Virus record (IMG/VR): IMGVR_UViG_3300031973_001744
Location: 1-55,767 of that record
Length of the DNA: 55,767 bases
Origin: a virus
Strand: one strand, 5' to 3'
Each line of letters starts with the position of its first letter. Position 1 is the stretch's first letter. The notes beneath the pieces were generated by a model, which saw nothing but the letters and a program-made list of their open reading frames with translations, was not told the DNA's origin and did no database searches. Of the stretch, positions 47,209-55,043 are shown in pieces. A program made the translations under genes and the position numbers.

Positions 47209-48374
47209 TATATAAATTTACTAAGAGCTAGTTTTACGTTTTTAATTACATATAAACAATCATCATCAGTCATATTGCAATGAATTGGTAAAGTAATTAA
47301 TTTTTTGCTTAATTTATGAGCTACTGGACAAGTGCCATAGCTATCATTATATAATTCATATAATGTATTATCTTTATAATGAACTCCTGGATAGATATTT
47401 TTACTATTTAAAAATTCCATTATTTCATTTCTATAAGGTACTATTATTTGATATAAATGTCTAGAAGATTTACATTCCGGGTTATGTTTAATTAGTTTAA
47501 TTGCTTTTATATTTTTAAGCCCACTATCGTATATCTTCGCTATCTCTCTTCTTCTTTTATTATCATCATCTAAGTATTTTAATCCTACTAATGCCATACC
47601 TGCCATAATTGAATTACCATGATACTTATAGCCGAGAGTAGGTACATCATAATCCCACTTATATTTACCCTTAGAATTAGTTCTACTAAATGTATCTTTA
47701 TCAATACCCAGCCAACTCATTTTGCGTGCTAATTGATCATAATCTTTATTTTTAAAACAAATCATACCTGAATCAGCTGTAGGTAAATTTTTAACTGCTT
47801 GGAAGCTAAATATACTAACATCAGCATCTAATCCTACATGATTTTCCTCAAAACATACTCCATTATGATTATCTATCATTTTAGTTCCAGCACAATGAGC
47901 TGCATCAAATATAAATTTTAAATTATATTTTTCACAAAGATCTTTTATTTGCTTATATTTTCCTATATTACCCCCCATCCCTACAAACATAATAGCTCTT
48001 GTTTTTTTAGTTATTTTTGATTCTACATCTATAGGATCTATACATAAACTATCATCAATATCAGCAAATACAGGTTTTAAATTTTCATACTTAATTGCAT
48101 GATTAGTAGAAACAAAAGTAAGAGGAGTAGTTATAATTTCATCTTTATCTTTCCACTGATTGACATATTTAAGAATTTTTACAGCTAAATGTAATCCTAC
48201 TGTATTAGAATTTAAAAAATGAGCATTTTTAAATCCAGTATATTCTTTCCATTTATTTTCTATCTCAACTGTCTTAAAACCTATACCTGTCCATCCTTTA
48301 TCTAAACATTGTTCTATTTCAGCTAGCACTTCTTCTTTCCTAAATTTAGGAACAAAAACTTGTATATTTTTCAT
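47208..48374 (-). CDS. DegT/DnrJ/EryC1-family aminotransferase
   Basis: 388 residues. PLP-binding elements: NSNTVGLHLAV, DAAHCAGT with D157 and H160, and SIFSFQAVKNLPTADSGMI with the Schiff-base lysine K195. YHGNSIMAGMALVGL and C-terminal YxxxH..PL segments complete a full family member. It transfers an amino group to a keto-sugar nucleotide, giving an amino sugar. The catalytic lysine is present, in contrast to the DegT-like gene at the right edge. It overlaps the next gene by 4 bases. Confidence 0.9.
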   Translation of the reverse strand: MKNIQVFVPKFRKEEVLAEIEQCLDKGWTGIGFKTVEIENKWKEYTGFKNAHFLNSNTVGLHLAVKILKYVNQWKDKDEIITTPLTFVSTNHAIKYENLKPVFADIDDSLCIDPIDVESKITKKTRAIMFVGMGGNIGKYKQIKDLCEKYNLKFIFDAAHCAGTKMIDNHNGVCFEENHVGLDADVSIFSFQAVKNLPTADSGMICFKNKDYDQLARKMSWLGIDKDTFSRTNSKGKYKWDYDVPTLGYKYHGNSIMAGMALVGLKYLDDDNKRRREIAKIYDSGLKNIKAIKLIKHNPECKSSRHLYQIIVPYRNEIMEFLNSKNIYPGVHYKDNTLYELYNDSYGTCPVAHKLSKKLITLPIHCNMTDDDCLYVIKNVKLALSKFI

Positions 48375-49114
48375 ATTTTATTATAACCAAAATTTGTTTT
48401 TAAATAATTATCGTCAGGATTATCAATTAAAGTACCTGGCATTTTTTCTAAACTATTCCATACATTATCACCATGTATTAATTGTATCCATAATGGTTCA
48501 TCGGTTTGTATAGGAACTCCGCCAGCTTTAGATATTAATTCATGATGTGAATATTCTCTTAATTCTCCTTTAAAATTAGATAGGTTTGATTTAACCATTA
48601 CAAATGGTCCGGTTGGAAAAACTGAATATATAAATTTATTAACATTAATATCCCAGTAAAGACCAGTTGCTATTGATGCTATAGAATTATTTTCAGCTAT
48701 TTGTTTTATAACCTGATTATATCTTGCTTCTATTAAATCATCGGTACCTATTTTAGAGCATATTACTTCTTCACTATTATTTTTTCTATATTTTAAGTAT
48801 GTTTCTTTAATATTTTTATAAAAGGTAGGAATATCACCACCTAATCCTGTAAAGTGGGTTTGATCCCATATTAAATGTAAATAATTATTTTCTTTTTCTA
48901 ATTCTAATAGTTTAGTTTTAAATATTTCAGGTGTATTACTATTACAAAACATTACCAAATGAAAATCAAGATCAGTTTGATTATTCAAAGATGGTATAGT
49001 ATAATTAGTAAAAAGATTTAATCTATAATTAAGCCAATCAATATCATGATAGGCATTAGGATATTCTTTAATACCCTGTAAGTTGAAATGTGTTGTTAAT
49101 ATATGATTATCCAT
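48371..49114 (-). CDS. Rhamnosyltransferase-like glycosyltransferase (start moved to 49114)
   Basis: 247 residues from the ATG at 49114, 8 bases after the stop of the upstream gene; the longer frame to 49174 overlaps that gene by 52 bases. HILTTHFNLQG, then YRLNLFTNYTIPSLNNQTDL and DFHLVMFCNSNTPEIF, followed by IGTDDLIEARYN (DD motif) is the layout of the putative rhamnosyltransferase family (PF11316-type). It would add a deoxysugar to a glycan. The sugar is not certain. Confidence 0.75.
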   Translation of the reverse strand: MDNHILTTHFNLQGIKEYPNAYHDIDWLNYRLNLFTNYTIPSLNNQTDLDFHLVMFCNSNTPEIFKTKLLELEKENNYLHLIWDQTHFTGLGGDIPTFYKNIKETYLKYRKNNSEEVICSKIGTDDLIEARYNQVIKQIAENNSIASIATGLYWDINVNKFIYSVFPTGPFVMVKSNLSNFKGELREYSHHELISKAGGVPIQTDEPLWIQLIHGDNVWNSLEKMPGTLIDNPDDNYLKTNFGYNKI

Positions 49115-49122
49115 TCTACTAT

Positions 49123-49764
49123 TTAACCTATTCCTTTCCAAGTTGCTCCATTGGAAGTATAATAATGATTGCAAGTTATTTCAGGAGTATATAAATACTT
49201 ATCTCCTCTATCTACTGTATCGATAGCCCAATAGCGGTCTTCTTTACCAGGCCAATTTTCCGGCATAGGATTATTCAAATAATATTCTTTATTATAAAAA
49301 CAAAAAGCATTATGTAAAAACTGTCTATTTTCTATTTTCGAAAACATATTATCACACGACTTATCTTTAAAATGACTCCAAATATATCTAGGAGTTATTT
49401 TTTTACCTCTATAAATAGGTACCTGTTTACCAAAAACTGCTTTATATTCTTTTAAATAATTATTAATTAAACTTAAATTACATTGTGTAATTTGAGAATG
49501 GGCTGATAAAACTAATATAGTATCTCTTGTTGATTTTGTAACTCCTAAATTTAATGATTTACCAGGAGTGTATTCATTTATATTCTCAATTTTAATAGAC
49601 GTTCTATCAGAAAATAAATTTACTATTTCTAATGAATCGTCAGTAGAATTATTATCTACTATAATTATTTCAGGCTTATTAAAAAACTCAATACAACTTT
49701 GTAAAGCAAATCCTATAAATTCACTTTCATTACGATTTCTAATTATGATCGATATATTATCCAT
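49123..49764 (-). CDS. Glycosyltransferase family 2 (start moved to 49764)
   Basis: 213 residues from the ATG at 49764, which overlaps the NeuB stop. NISIIIRNRNESEFIGFALQ starts the GT-A fold, IIIVDNNSTDDSLEIV gives the first acidic motif, and YTPGKSLNLGVTKSTRDTIL the Gly-rich acceptor loop. The expected DxD after ILVLSAHSQI is weak (SAHSQ instead of DxD), which may indicate an altered donor or metal use. The C-terminus has GKEDRYWAIDTVDRG, the usual ED base region. Confidence 0.8.
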   Translation of the reverse strand: MDNISIIIRNRNESEFIGFALQSCIEFFNKPEIIIVDNNSTDDSLEIVNLFSDRTSIKIENINEYTPGKSLNLGVTKSTRDTILVLSAHSQITQCNLSLINNYLKEYKAVFGKQVPIYRGKKITPRYIWSHFKDKSCDNMFSKIENRQFLHNAFCFYNKEYYLNNPMPENWPGKEDRYWAIDTVDRGDKYLYTPEITCNHYYTSNGATWKGIG

Positions 49765-50557
49765 TAAATCTTCCTGTATAATTATTTCTTGAATCAAGTT
49801 CACATTCTTGAAAGTCTAATCCCTTGTCTATTAGCATTTCCTCTCTTAGTTTAATATATGATGTAAGATTAGCTAGTTCTTCAGGTAATATTGCAAATTT
49901 ATTATCTCTTCCAGGTAGATTATTATCTACAGTAAAATGTTTTTCTATAACTTCAGCTCCAAATTCGATTGCTACTTTAGCTGATTCTACTCCTTGAATA
50001 TGATCAGAATATCCTATACTTAATCCTAATTGTTTAAATTCTATCATTCTAGGGATATTAGCAATAGAAGGTAAACAAGGATAAGATGATACACAATGCA
50101 GTAAATATAATTTAGCTTTTTCAAAAAATAATGTACTGTATTTTATTTCACTATACTTTGAAGTGCCAGTAGACATAAATACTACATCAAAATTTTCATC
50201 ACAGTATTTTATTAATTCTATATTACGTGATTCGAAGCTTGGTATCTTTACTTCTTTACAACCAAGCTTAACTAATAGTTGTGCATCTGCTAAACTAAAT
50301 ACAGAGGATAAAAATTTAATACCTATAGTATTGCAATAATTAATTAAATCTATATGATCTTGTTCAGATAGTTGAGCTTTTTCATAAATTTGACGTCTAC
50401 CATCCTCATCCCAGCTTCCTGATTTAAGCCTATCAACAGACCATGTTTGATATTTAGCATAAGTAGCACCGCTCTCTTGAGCTGCTTTAGCCATTTGTTT
50501 AGCTAAATTTAAATCTCCACAATGATTCCATCCTATTTCAGCTATTATTTTAATCAT
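49757..50557 (-). CDS. NeuB-family sialic/nonulosonic acid synthase without SAF domain
   Basis: 266 residues. NeuB motifs in order: IAEIGWNHCGDLNLAKQM, YAKYQTWSVDRL, VKIPSFESRN, FMSTGTSKYSE, LLHCVSSYPCLPS, SIGYSDHIQGV and IEKHFTVDNNLPGRDNK. NeuB joins PEP with a (mannosamine-like) sugar to give a nine-carbon acid. Usual members have 340-350 residues with a C-terminal SAF (antifreeze-like) domain, which is entirely missing here with a clean stop. Thus the barrel alone is used, perhaps with another substrate. The next genes are a dehydrogenase, an enolase-superfamily enzyme and NeuA. Confidence 0.9.
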   Translation of the reverse strand: MIKIIAEIGWNHCGDLNLAKQMAKAAQESGATYAKYQTWSVDRLKSGSWDEDGRRQIYEKAQLSEQDHIDLINYCNTIGIKFLSSVFSLADAQLLVKLGCKEVKIPSFESRNIELIKYCDENFDVVFMSTGTSKYSEIKYSTLFFEKAKLYLLHCVSSYPCLPSIANIPRMIEFKQLGLSIGYSDHIQGVESAKVAIEFGAEVIEKHFTVDNNLPGRDNKFAILPEELANLTSYIKLREEMLIDKGLDFQECELDSRNNYTGRFNG

Positions 50558-51422
50558 AAACTATATTGTTTAATTTTTCTTTATTTAAATATTTTTCTAA
50601 ATTAGATTTAAATACTTGTATTTGTGTATTTAAACTATCTTTCATTGCATTGGCAATATGAGGAGTTAAAAATACATTATTTAATTTTTTAAACCTATGA
50701 TTTTTATCTATTGGCTCATTTTTTAAAACATCTAAAAAAGCTCCTCTAATATTTTTATTTTTTAAAGTATCATATAGAGCATCTTCATCTACTGTCTCAC
50801 CTCTACCTACATTAATAAAATACGAATATTTTTCCATATTACCAAATATTTTATTATTAAAACAATCTTTAGTAGATTCATTTAATGGTAGAGTATTAAT
50901 AATAAAATTTTTATCTTTTACTAAATTATCTAATTTATTAAAGTTTTTTCTATCAATTACTGATACATTAAATCCTAGTACAGTTAGTTTTAATAATATT
51001 TCTTTTCCTATATTTCCAAAACCAACTACTAAAACATTTACTTTATCAAAAGGTAAAATATAATCCAAGTTATTATCGAAACTTTGTCTATCAATAGTCA
51101 TTCTATCTAAACCTCTTAATAACATTAATAAACCTGATATAGCAAATTCAGCTACTCCATTAGAGCTATCAGGAGTATTCGTAACTGTTACTCTTTCCGG
51201 AAAATTAAATTTACCATAACCTGTTTTAGATAAATGAATCCATTTTAAATTAGGCATAGATTTAAATTTTTGTGAATTAAATCTATCTCCCCAATATACC
51301 TCGCATTCTAATTTAGGTTCTGTAGTTATAGTAACGTTATATTTATCTTCAATTTTTTTAATATCTAATATAGATAAACTAAAATTTTTAGTTCTATTAT
51401 TTAAGTCAGTATAAATAATCAT
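50550..51422 (-). CDS. D-2-hydroxyacid dehydrogenase (NAD-dependent)
   Basis: 290 residues. The dinucleotide loop is GFGNIG (134-139); the catalytic triad residues are R207 in INVGRGETVDE, E236 in KNEPI and H255 in LTPHIANA, as in phosphoglycerate, glycerate and other D-2-hydroxyacid dehydrogenases. Shorter than 3-phosphoglycerate dehydrogenase, with no regulatory domain. In this operon it may oxidise or reduce an intermediate of an unusual sugar acid. It overlaps NeuB by 8 and the enolase-superfamily gene by 4 bases. Confidence 0.9.
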   Translation of the reverse strand: MIIYTDLNNRTKNFSLSILDIKKIEDKYNVTITTEPKLECEVYWGDRFNSQKFKSMPNLKWIHLSKTGYGKFNFPERVTVTNTPDSSNGVAEFAISGLLMLLRGLDRMTIDRQSFDNNLDYILPFDKVNVLVVGFGNIGKEILLKLTVLGFNVSVIDRKNFNKLDNLVKDKNFIINTLPLNESTKDCFNNKIFGNMEKYSYFINVGRGETVDEDALYDTLKNKNIRGAFLDVLKNEPIDKNHRFKKLNNVFLTPHIANAMKDSLNTQIQVFKSNLEKYLNKEKLNNIVYD

Positions 51423-52495
51423 ATCTTAAAATTTTCTTCAATTCTTAATTTATACTTTTGTTTAATATCTTCAGTAACTTCAACCCCAATACCATAATCC
51501 GTCTTTTTTAATTCATCATTTATTTGTAATTCCATCATTGGTATTTCTAAGTAGCTAACTTGTTTAGATTTTGCTACATGATAGTTTGAATTAATAGCTA
51601 TTTTACTTCCCCATACATGCAGTGCTGTATTTTGTGGTTTAAATAAATCTATTACTTTTATAACATCTTTTATACCTCCACTATTAGTTACATCTGGTTG
51701 TATTATATCAACAGCTTTTGTATGGTAGTAATCTTCAAAATTCCATAATTGATTTAATGCTTCTCCTCCTGCTATACTTATTTTAGTATCTTTATTTAAC
51801 TCTTGATACAGTCTTATTTTTTCTGGTCTAAAAGGCTCTTCTAACCATTTAACATTAAATTGTAATAAATCTTTAGACCACTTTAAAGCTTGATCGTAAT
51901 TCCAGCTAATAGGATTAGTGCCCATAATAGCATCAACCATTAAATTATTATCTCCTAAATACTTGCGAGCAGTTTCTAAACGTTTTAAATCTTCCGATAT
52001 AGATTGAACTCCTATTCTCATTTTGTATGAAGTAAATCCTATATCTAATATTTGTTTTACATCTTCTTCTATTTCCTTTGGAGTAAATTTAGCTGAGCCA
52101 TTGCTGGCATATAGTCTAGGTTCGATATCTTCTCCTCCTAAATATTCCCATAAAGGCTTTTTTGCTGCTTTACTAAGTGCATCATAAATAGCAATTTCAA
52201 CTCCACTATAAATACTTTTTACTAGTCCTCCCTTTCCAATATAAGGTATGTTATCAATTATATTTGTACTCTGAACTGGTTGACCTATTAAATATCTTTC
52301 TATAAGCTTTACTGAATGTTCTATTAGCTCTGCACAATAAACTCCAGCATATGTCTCTCCATATCCTATTATTCCGGAATCAGTATGAACTTCGATCACG
52401 CCTATATTTTTAGCATTACTATTATAGCCATAATAAACAAAATCACTTTTTAATGGTGATGTAAGACCATATCCTATTACTTTAGTTATCTTCAT
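51419..52495 (-). CDS. Enolase-superfamily enzyme (mandelate racemase/MLE-like)
   Basis: 358 residues. N-terminal capping domain (MKITKVIGYGLTSPLKSDFV) followed by the barrel: K158-M-R160 (KxR-type base on strand two), D188 in MVDAIMG, E219/E220 in EEPF, and E245 in GGEA as Mg2+ ligands; D268 in IIQPDV and H293 in HVWGS form the second base dyad. The fold is full length. It abstracts a proton next to a carboxylate, giving epimerisation or dehydration of a sugar acid. KxR with HxW resembles sugar-acid dehydratases or epimerases. Such an enzyme in a surface-sugar operon is unusual. Confidence 0.9.
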   Translation of the reverse strand: MKITKVIGYGLTSPLKSDFVYYGYNSNAKNIGVIEVHTDSGIIGYGETYAGVYCAELIEHSVKLIERYLIGQPVQSTNIIDNIPYIGKGGLVKSIYSGVEIAIYDALSKAAKKPLWEYLGGEDIEPRLYASNGSAKFTPKEIEEDVKQILDIGFTSYKMRIGVQSISEDLKRLETARKYLGDNNLMVDAIMGTNPISWNYDQALKWSKDLLQFNVKWLEEPFRPEKIRLYQELNKDTKISIAGGEALNQLWNFEDYYHTKAVDIIQPDVTNSGGIKDVIKVIDLFKPQNTALHVWGSKIAINSNYHVAKSKQVSYLEIPMMELQINDELKKTDYGIGVEVTEDIKQKYKLRIEENFKI

Positions 52496-53177
52496 TTAAT
52501 AATTGTTTTGCTACTAATAAGTCGATTGGTTCATCTATATTTATTGTTCTACTTTCATCCATTATATAAGGTATAATATTATCATTATCTAATCTCATTT
52601 TTTTATTAGTAATTTGTTCGTATGTCATACCATAAATTGATCCATTCCTTATATAAGCTATAGGTGCTAAATCTTGTCTTCTATAACCAGGTTTGTCAGG
52701 ATTTTCATCTTTATCAAAACCTATTAATTTACCTTCCTTAATATATTTTAATCTTTTAGGATGATAATCATATACTCTGCAAACGGATACTACTGAAGAT
52801 GGATTATTTTGATCTAATAGTTCGATTACTTTATCTATATCAAAAACTTTTTTTAATGGATTAGTGCACATTATTTCTACAACATAATCATATCTTTTTA
52901 ATTTTGATAATACATCTAATAATCCTTCAGCAGTTGTTTGTGTATCAGAAACTTTTTCTCTGTCTATTACATTTATATTATTATCTAAACAAATATTTTT
53001 TATATCTAGATCATCAGTACCTACTACATAGTCATCTATATATTTACTTTTTACAACTTCATCATTAGTATATAATAATAAGGGTTTATCATTAATTAAA
53101 GTAATGTTCTTTTTTAGTATCCCTTTAGAACCACCTCGAGCTAATGTTATGCCTAATACACTTTTATTATTTATCAT
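52482..53177 (-). CDS. CMP-sugar acid synthetase, NeuA/KdsB-like (start moved to 53177)
   Basis: 231 residues from the ATG at 53177; a TTG two codons earlier is less likely. Cytidylyltransferase motifs: ITLARGGSKGILKKNITLIN (nucleotide-binding), DYVVGTDD, TTAEGLLDVL, MCTNPLKKVFD and RRQDLAPIAYIRNGSIYGM. NeuA activates nonulosonic acids with CMP before transfer. It partners NeuB; the genes between the two are unexpected. The C-terminal domain of NeuA in some bacteria (acetylesterase) is missing. Confidence 0.92.
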   Translation of the reverse strand: MINNKSVLGITLARGGSKGILKKNITLINDKPLLLYTNDEVVKSKYIDDYVVGTDDLDIKNICLDNNINVIDREKVSDTQTTAEGLLDVLSKLKRYDYVVEIMCTNPLKKVFDIDKVIELLDQNNPSSVVSVCRVYDYHPKRLKYIKEGKLIGFDKDENPDKPGYRRQDLAPIAYIRNGSIYGMTYEQITNKKMRLDNDNIIPYIMDESRTINIDEPIDLLVAKQLLNEDN

Positions 53178-54072
53178 ATTCAAAAGTTTTCAAAGGTCCA
53201 TTATTAACATTATTATTATAAAAATCATTTATTAAAGTACCTTGATAGTAACCTTTTACCTCCTCATATGTTTGATTATTATCATATTCAAATCCCCATC
53301 TCTTACTCCATACTTCATGATGACCCCACTTACCATAAAAATGTTCTCTAATCTCAGTTTCTTGTTTTGTTTTAGCTAAAGGTGATTTAACTGGCATGTT
53401 AAAATCTTTTTTAACTATCTGTTCATGAGATAAATTTAAAAAAGGAATACAAACATTATGAATATTTTTATATAAAAATTGATATGCTATATCATCCCAT
53501 GCATGAAAGAATTGATAGTCACCTGTTGGTTTTATATGTTTTTCATATTGATTTATATTAACTGCTGCGCTCATCCATGATACTGATTCTACTGAATGTA
53601 TTTTTTCATAGCCGTTTGAAAGAGATTGATTAATATTATATCTTACCCACATATCTTGATTAGGTTGCTGTAATGGTGATCGTGATAACATTTGATAAAC
53701 ACCATCATGATATACATTAAAACCTACAACTCCAAATTCATTAAAATTATTTTTTTCTAATAAATTATTAAACCTTTCAAAAAAGTTTTCTTCTATAGGA
53801 AAGCAATCATGTTGAAACCATAGGATCCATTCCAAGTTATTATTTTTAAAAATAGAACAAGCTGAGGTAATATTATTTTGCATACCTCTTTCTTCTCTAT
53901 CCATGTATGTGACATTATGTTTTTCACATATGATTCTACCTTTATCTTTATTTTCTATAGTAGAATCTTCATCTATATTTAAAATAAAAATATTATTTGT
54001 ATTTACTTTAGTTAACCAGTAATCTAAAAGATCATAATTATTTCTACTTGTAAATAAAATACCTAATTTCAT
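53167..54072 (-). CDS. Glycosyltransferase-like protein
   Basis: 301 residues. MKLGILFTSRNNYDLLDYWL and IFILNIDEDST give a GT-A-like start with an acidic motif; EWILWFQHDCFPIEENFFER carries a HDC in place of DxD. Later GDYQFFHAWDDIAYQFLYKN could be the base region. It starts the CMP-sugar-related gene group and overlaps the NeuA gene by 11 bases. Probably transfers a sugar in the same glycan; assignment is by fold only. Confidence 0.7.
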   Translation of the reverse strand: MKLGILFTSRNNYDLLDYWLTKVNTNNIFILNIDEDSTIENKDKGRIICEKHNVTYMDREERGMQNNITSACSIFKNNNLEWILWFQHDCFPIEENFFERFNNLLEKNNFNEFGVVGFNVYHDGVYQMLSRSPLQQPNQDMWVRYNINQSLSNGYEKIHSVESVSWMSAAVNINQYEKHIKPTGDYQFFHAWDDIAYQFLYKNIHNVCIPFLNLSHEQIVKKDFNMPVKSPLAKTKQETEIREHFYGKWGHHEVWSKRWGFEYDNNQTYEEVKGYYQGTLINDFYNNNVNNGPLKTFEYDK

Positions 54073-55043
54073 AAGCTATATTTTTTTAACCAATAATCTA
54101 TCATTTCATCTAACATAGTTTGAAAACTATATTCATGCTTCCATCCTAAAACTTTTTTAGCTTTTGAGCAATCTCCTTTTAAAAATTCTAATTCCTCTGA
54201 TCTATAATATTTAGGATCTACTGTTACATATTGTTCCCAATCTAATTCTAATTTATTAAATACATAATGTACTAAATCTTTTACTGAGTGAGATATTCCG
54301 GTTGAACAAACATAGTCATCTGGTTTATCATGCTGTAGCATTAACCACATTGCATTAACGTAATCTTTTGCATGTCCCCAGTCTCTATGAGCATCTAAAT
54401 TTCCTAATGCTAATTTATCAGTTAATCCTAATTTAATTTTTACAGCTTCCTTAACTACTTTATTAGTAACAAAGTTAGTACCTCTACGCGGTGATTCATG
54501 ATTAAATAATATACCATTACATATAAATAAATCGTATGCATTGCGATAATTTTTACATATGTTATATGCAAATACTTTTGCACATCCATATGGGGATACT
54601 GGACTCATAGGGGTGCTCTCTCTTTGATATCCATCATCATCTACATTATTACCAAACATCTCTGAAGATGAAGCTTGATATAATTTTGCTCTCGGACATG
54701 TTAACCTCATAGCTTCTAAAAGTTTTAATGTACCATTAGCTACAGATTCAGTAGTATAAAGAGGTTGATCAAAAGATATTCTAACATGAGACTGTGCTGC
54801 TAAATTATATATTTCATCAGGCATAGAAAGCTGTAATACTCTAACTAGAGATGACATATCAGTCATATCTGCATATTCTAGTTTTAATTTTTTAAATATA
54901 CTATCTGGTATTCGAGCAGTCTGGTTTTCTGCTATCGAATTTCGTTTAAGAATACCCCATACTTCGTATCCTTTCTCTAATAGTAATTCGGCAAGATATG
55001 ATCCATCTTGTCCATTTATACCTGTGATTAATGCTCTTTTCAT
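54069..55043 (-). CDS. gmd: GDP-mannose 4,6-dehydratase
   Basis: 324 residues. NAD(P)-binding TGINGQDGSYLAELLLEKG (7-25) with the GMD-specific GQDGSYL; SSSEMFG (125-131); Y152-x3-K156 in PYGCAK; NHESPRRGTNFVTNKV and GNLDAHRDWGHAKDYVNAMW are typical of GMD. It makes GDP-4-keto-6-deoxymannose from GDP-mannose, precursor of fucose, rhamnose, perosamine and colitose. Full length and with all residues. The next gene upstream is a ColD-like dehydratase, so the pathway to a 3,6-dideoxy sugar is favoured. Confidence 0.95.
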   Translation of the reverse strand: MKRALITGINGQDGSYLAELLLEKGYEVWGILKRNSIAENQTARIPDSIFKKLKLEYADMTDMSSLVRVLQLSMPDEIYNLAAQSHVRISFDQPLYTTESVANGTLKLLEAMRLTCPRAKLYQASSSEMFGNNVDDDGYQRESTPMSPVSPYGCAKVFAYNICKNYRNAYDLFICNGILFNHESPRRGTNFVTNKVVKEAVKIKLGLTDKLALGNLDAHRDWGHAKDYVNAMWLMLQHDKPDDYVCSTGISHSVKDLVHYVFNKLELDWEQYVTVDPKYYRSEELEFLKGDCSKAKKVLGWKHEYSFQTMLDEMIDYWLKKYSL

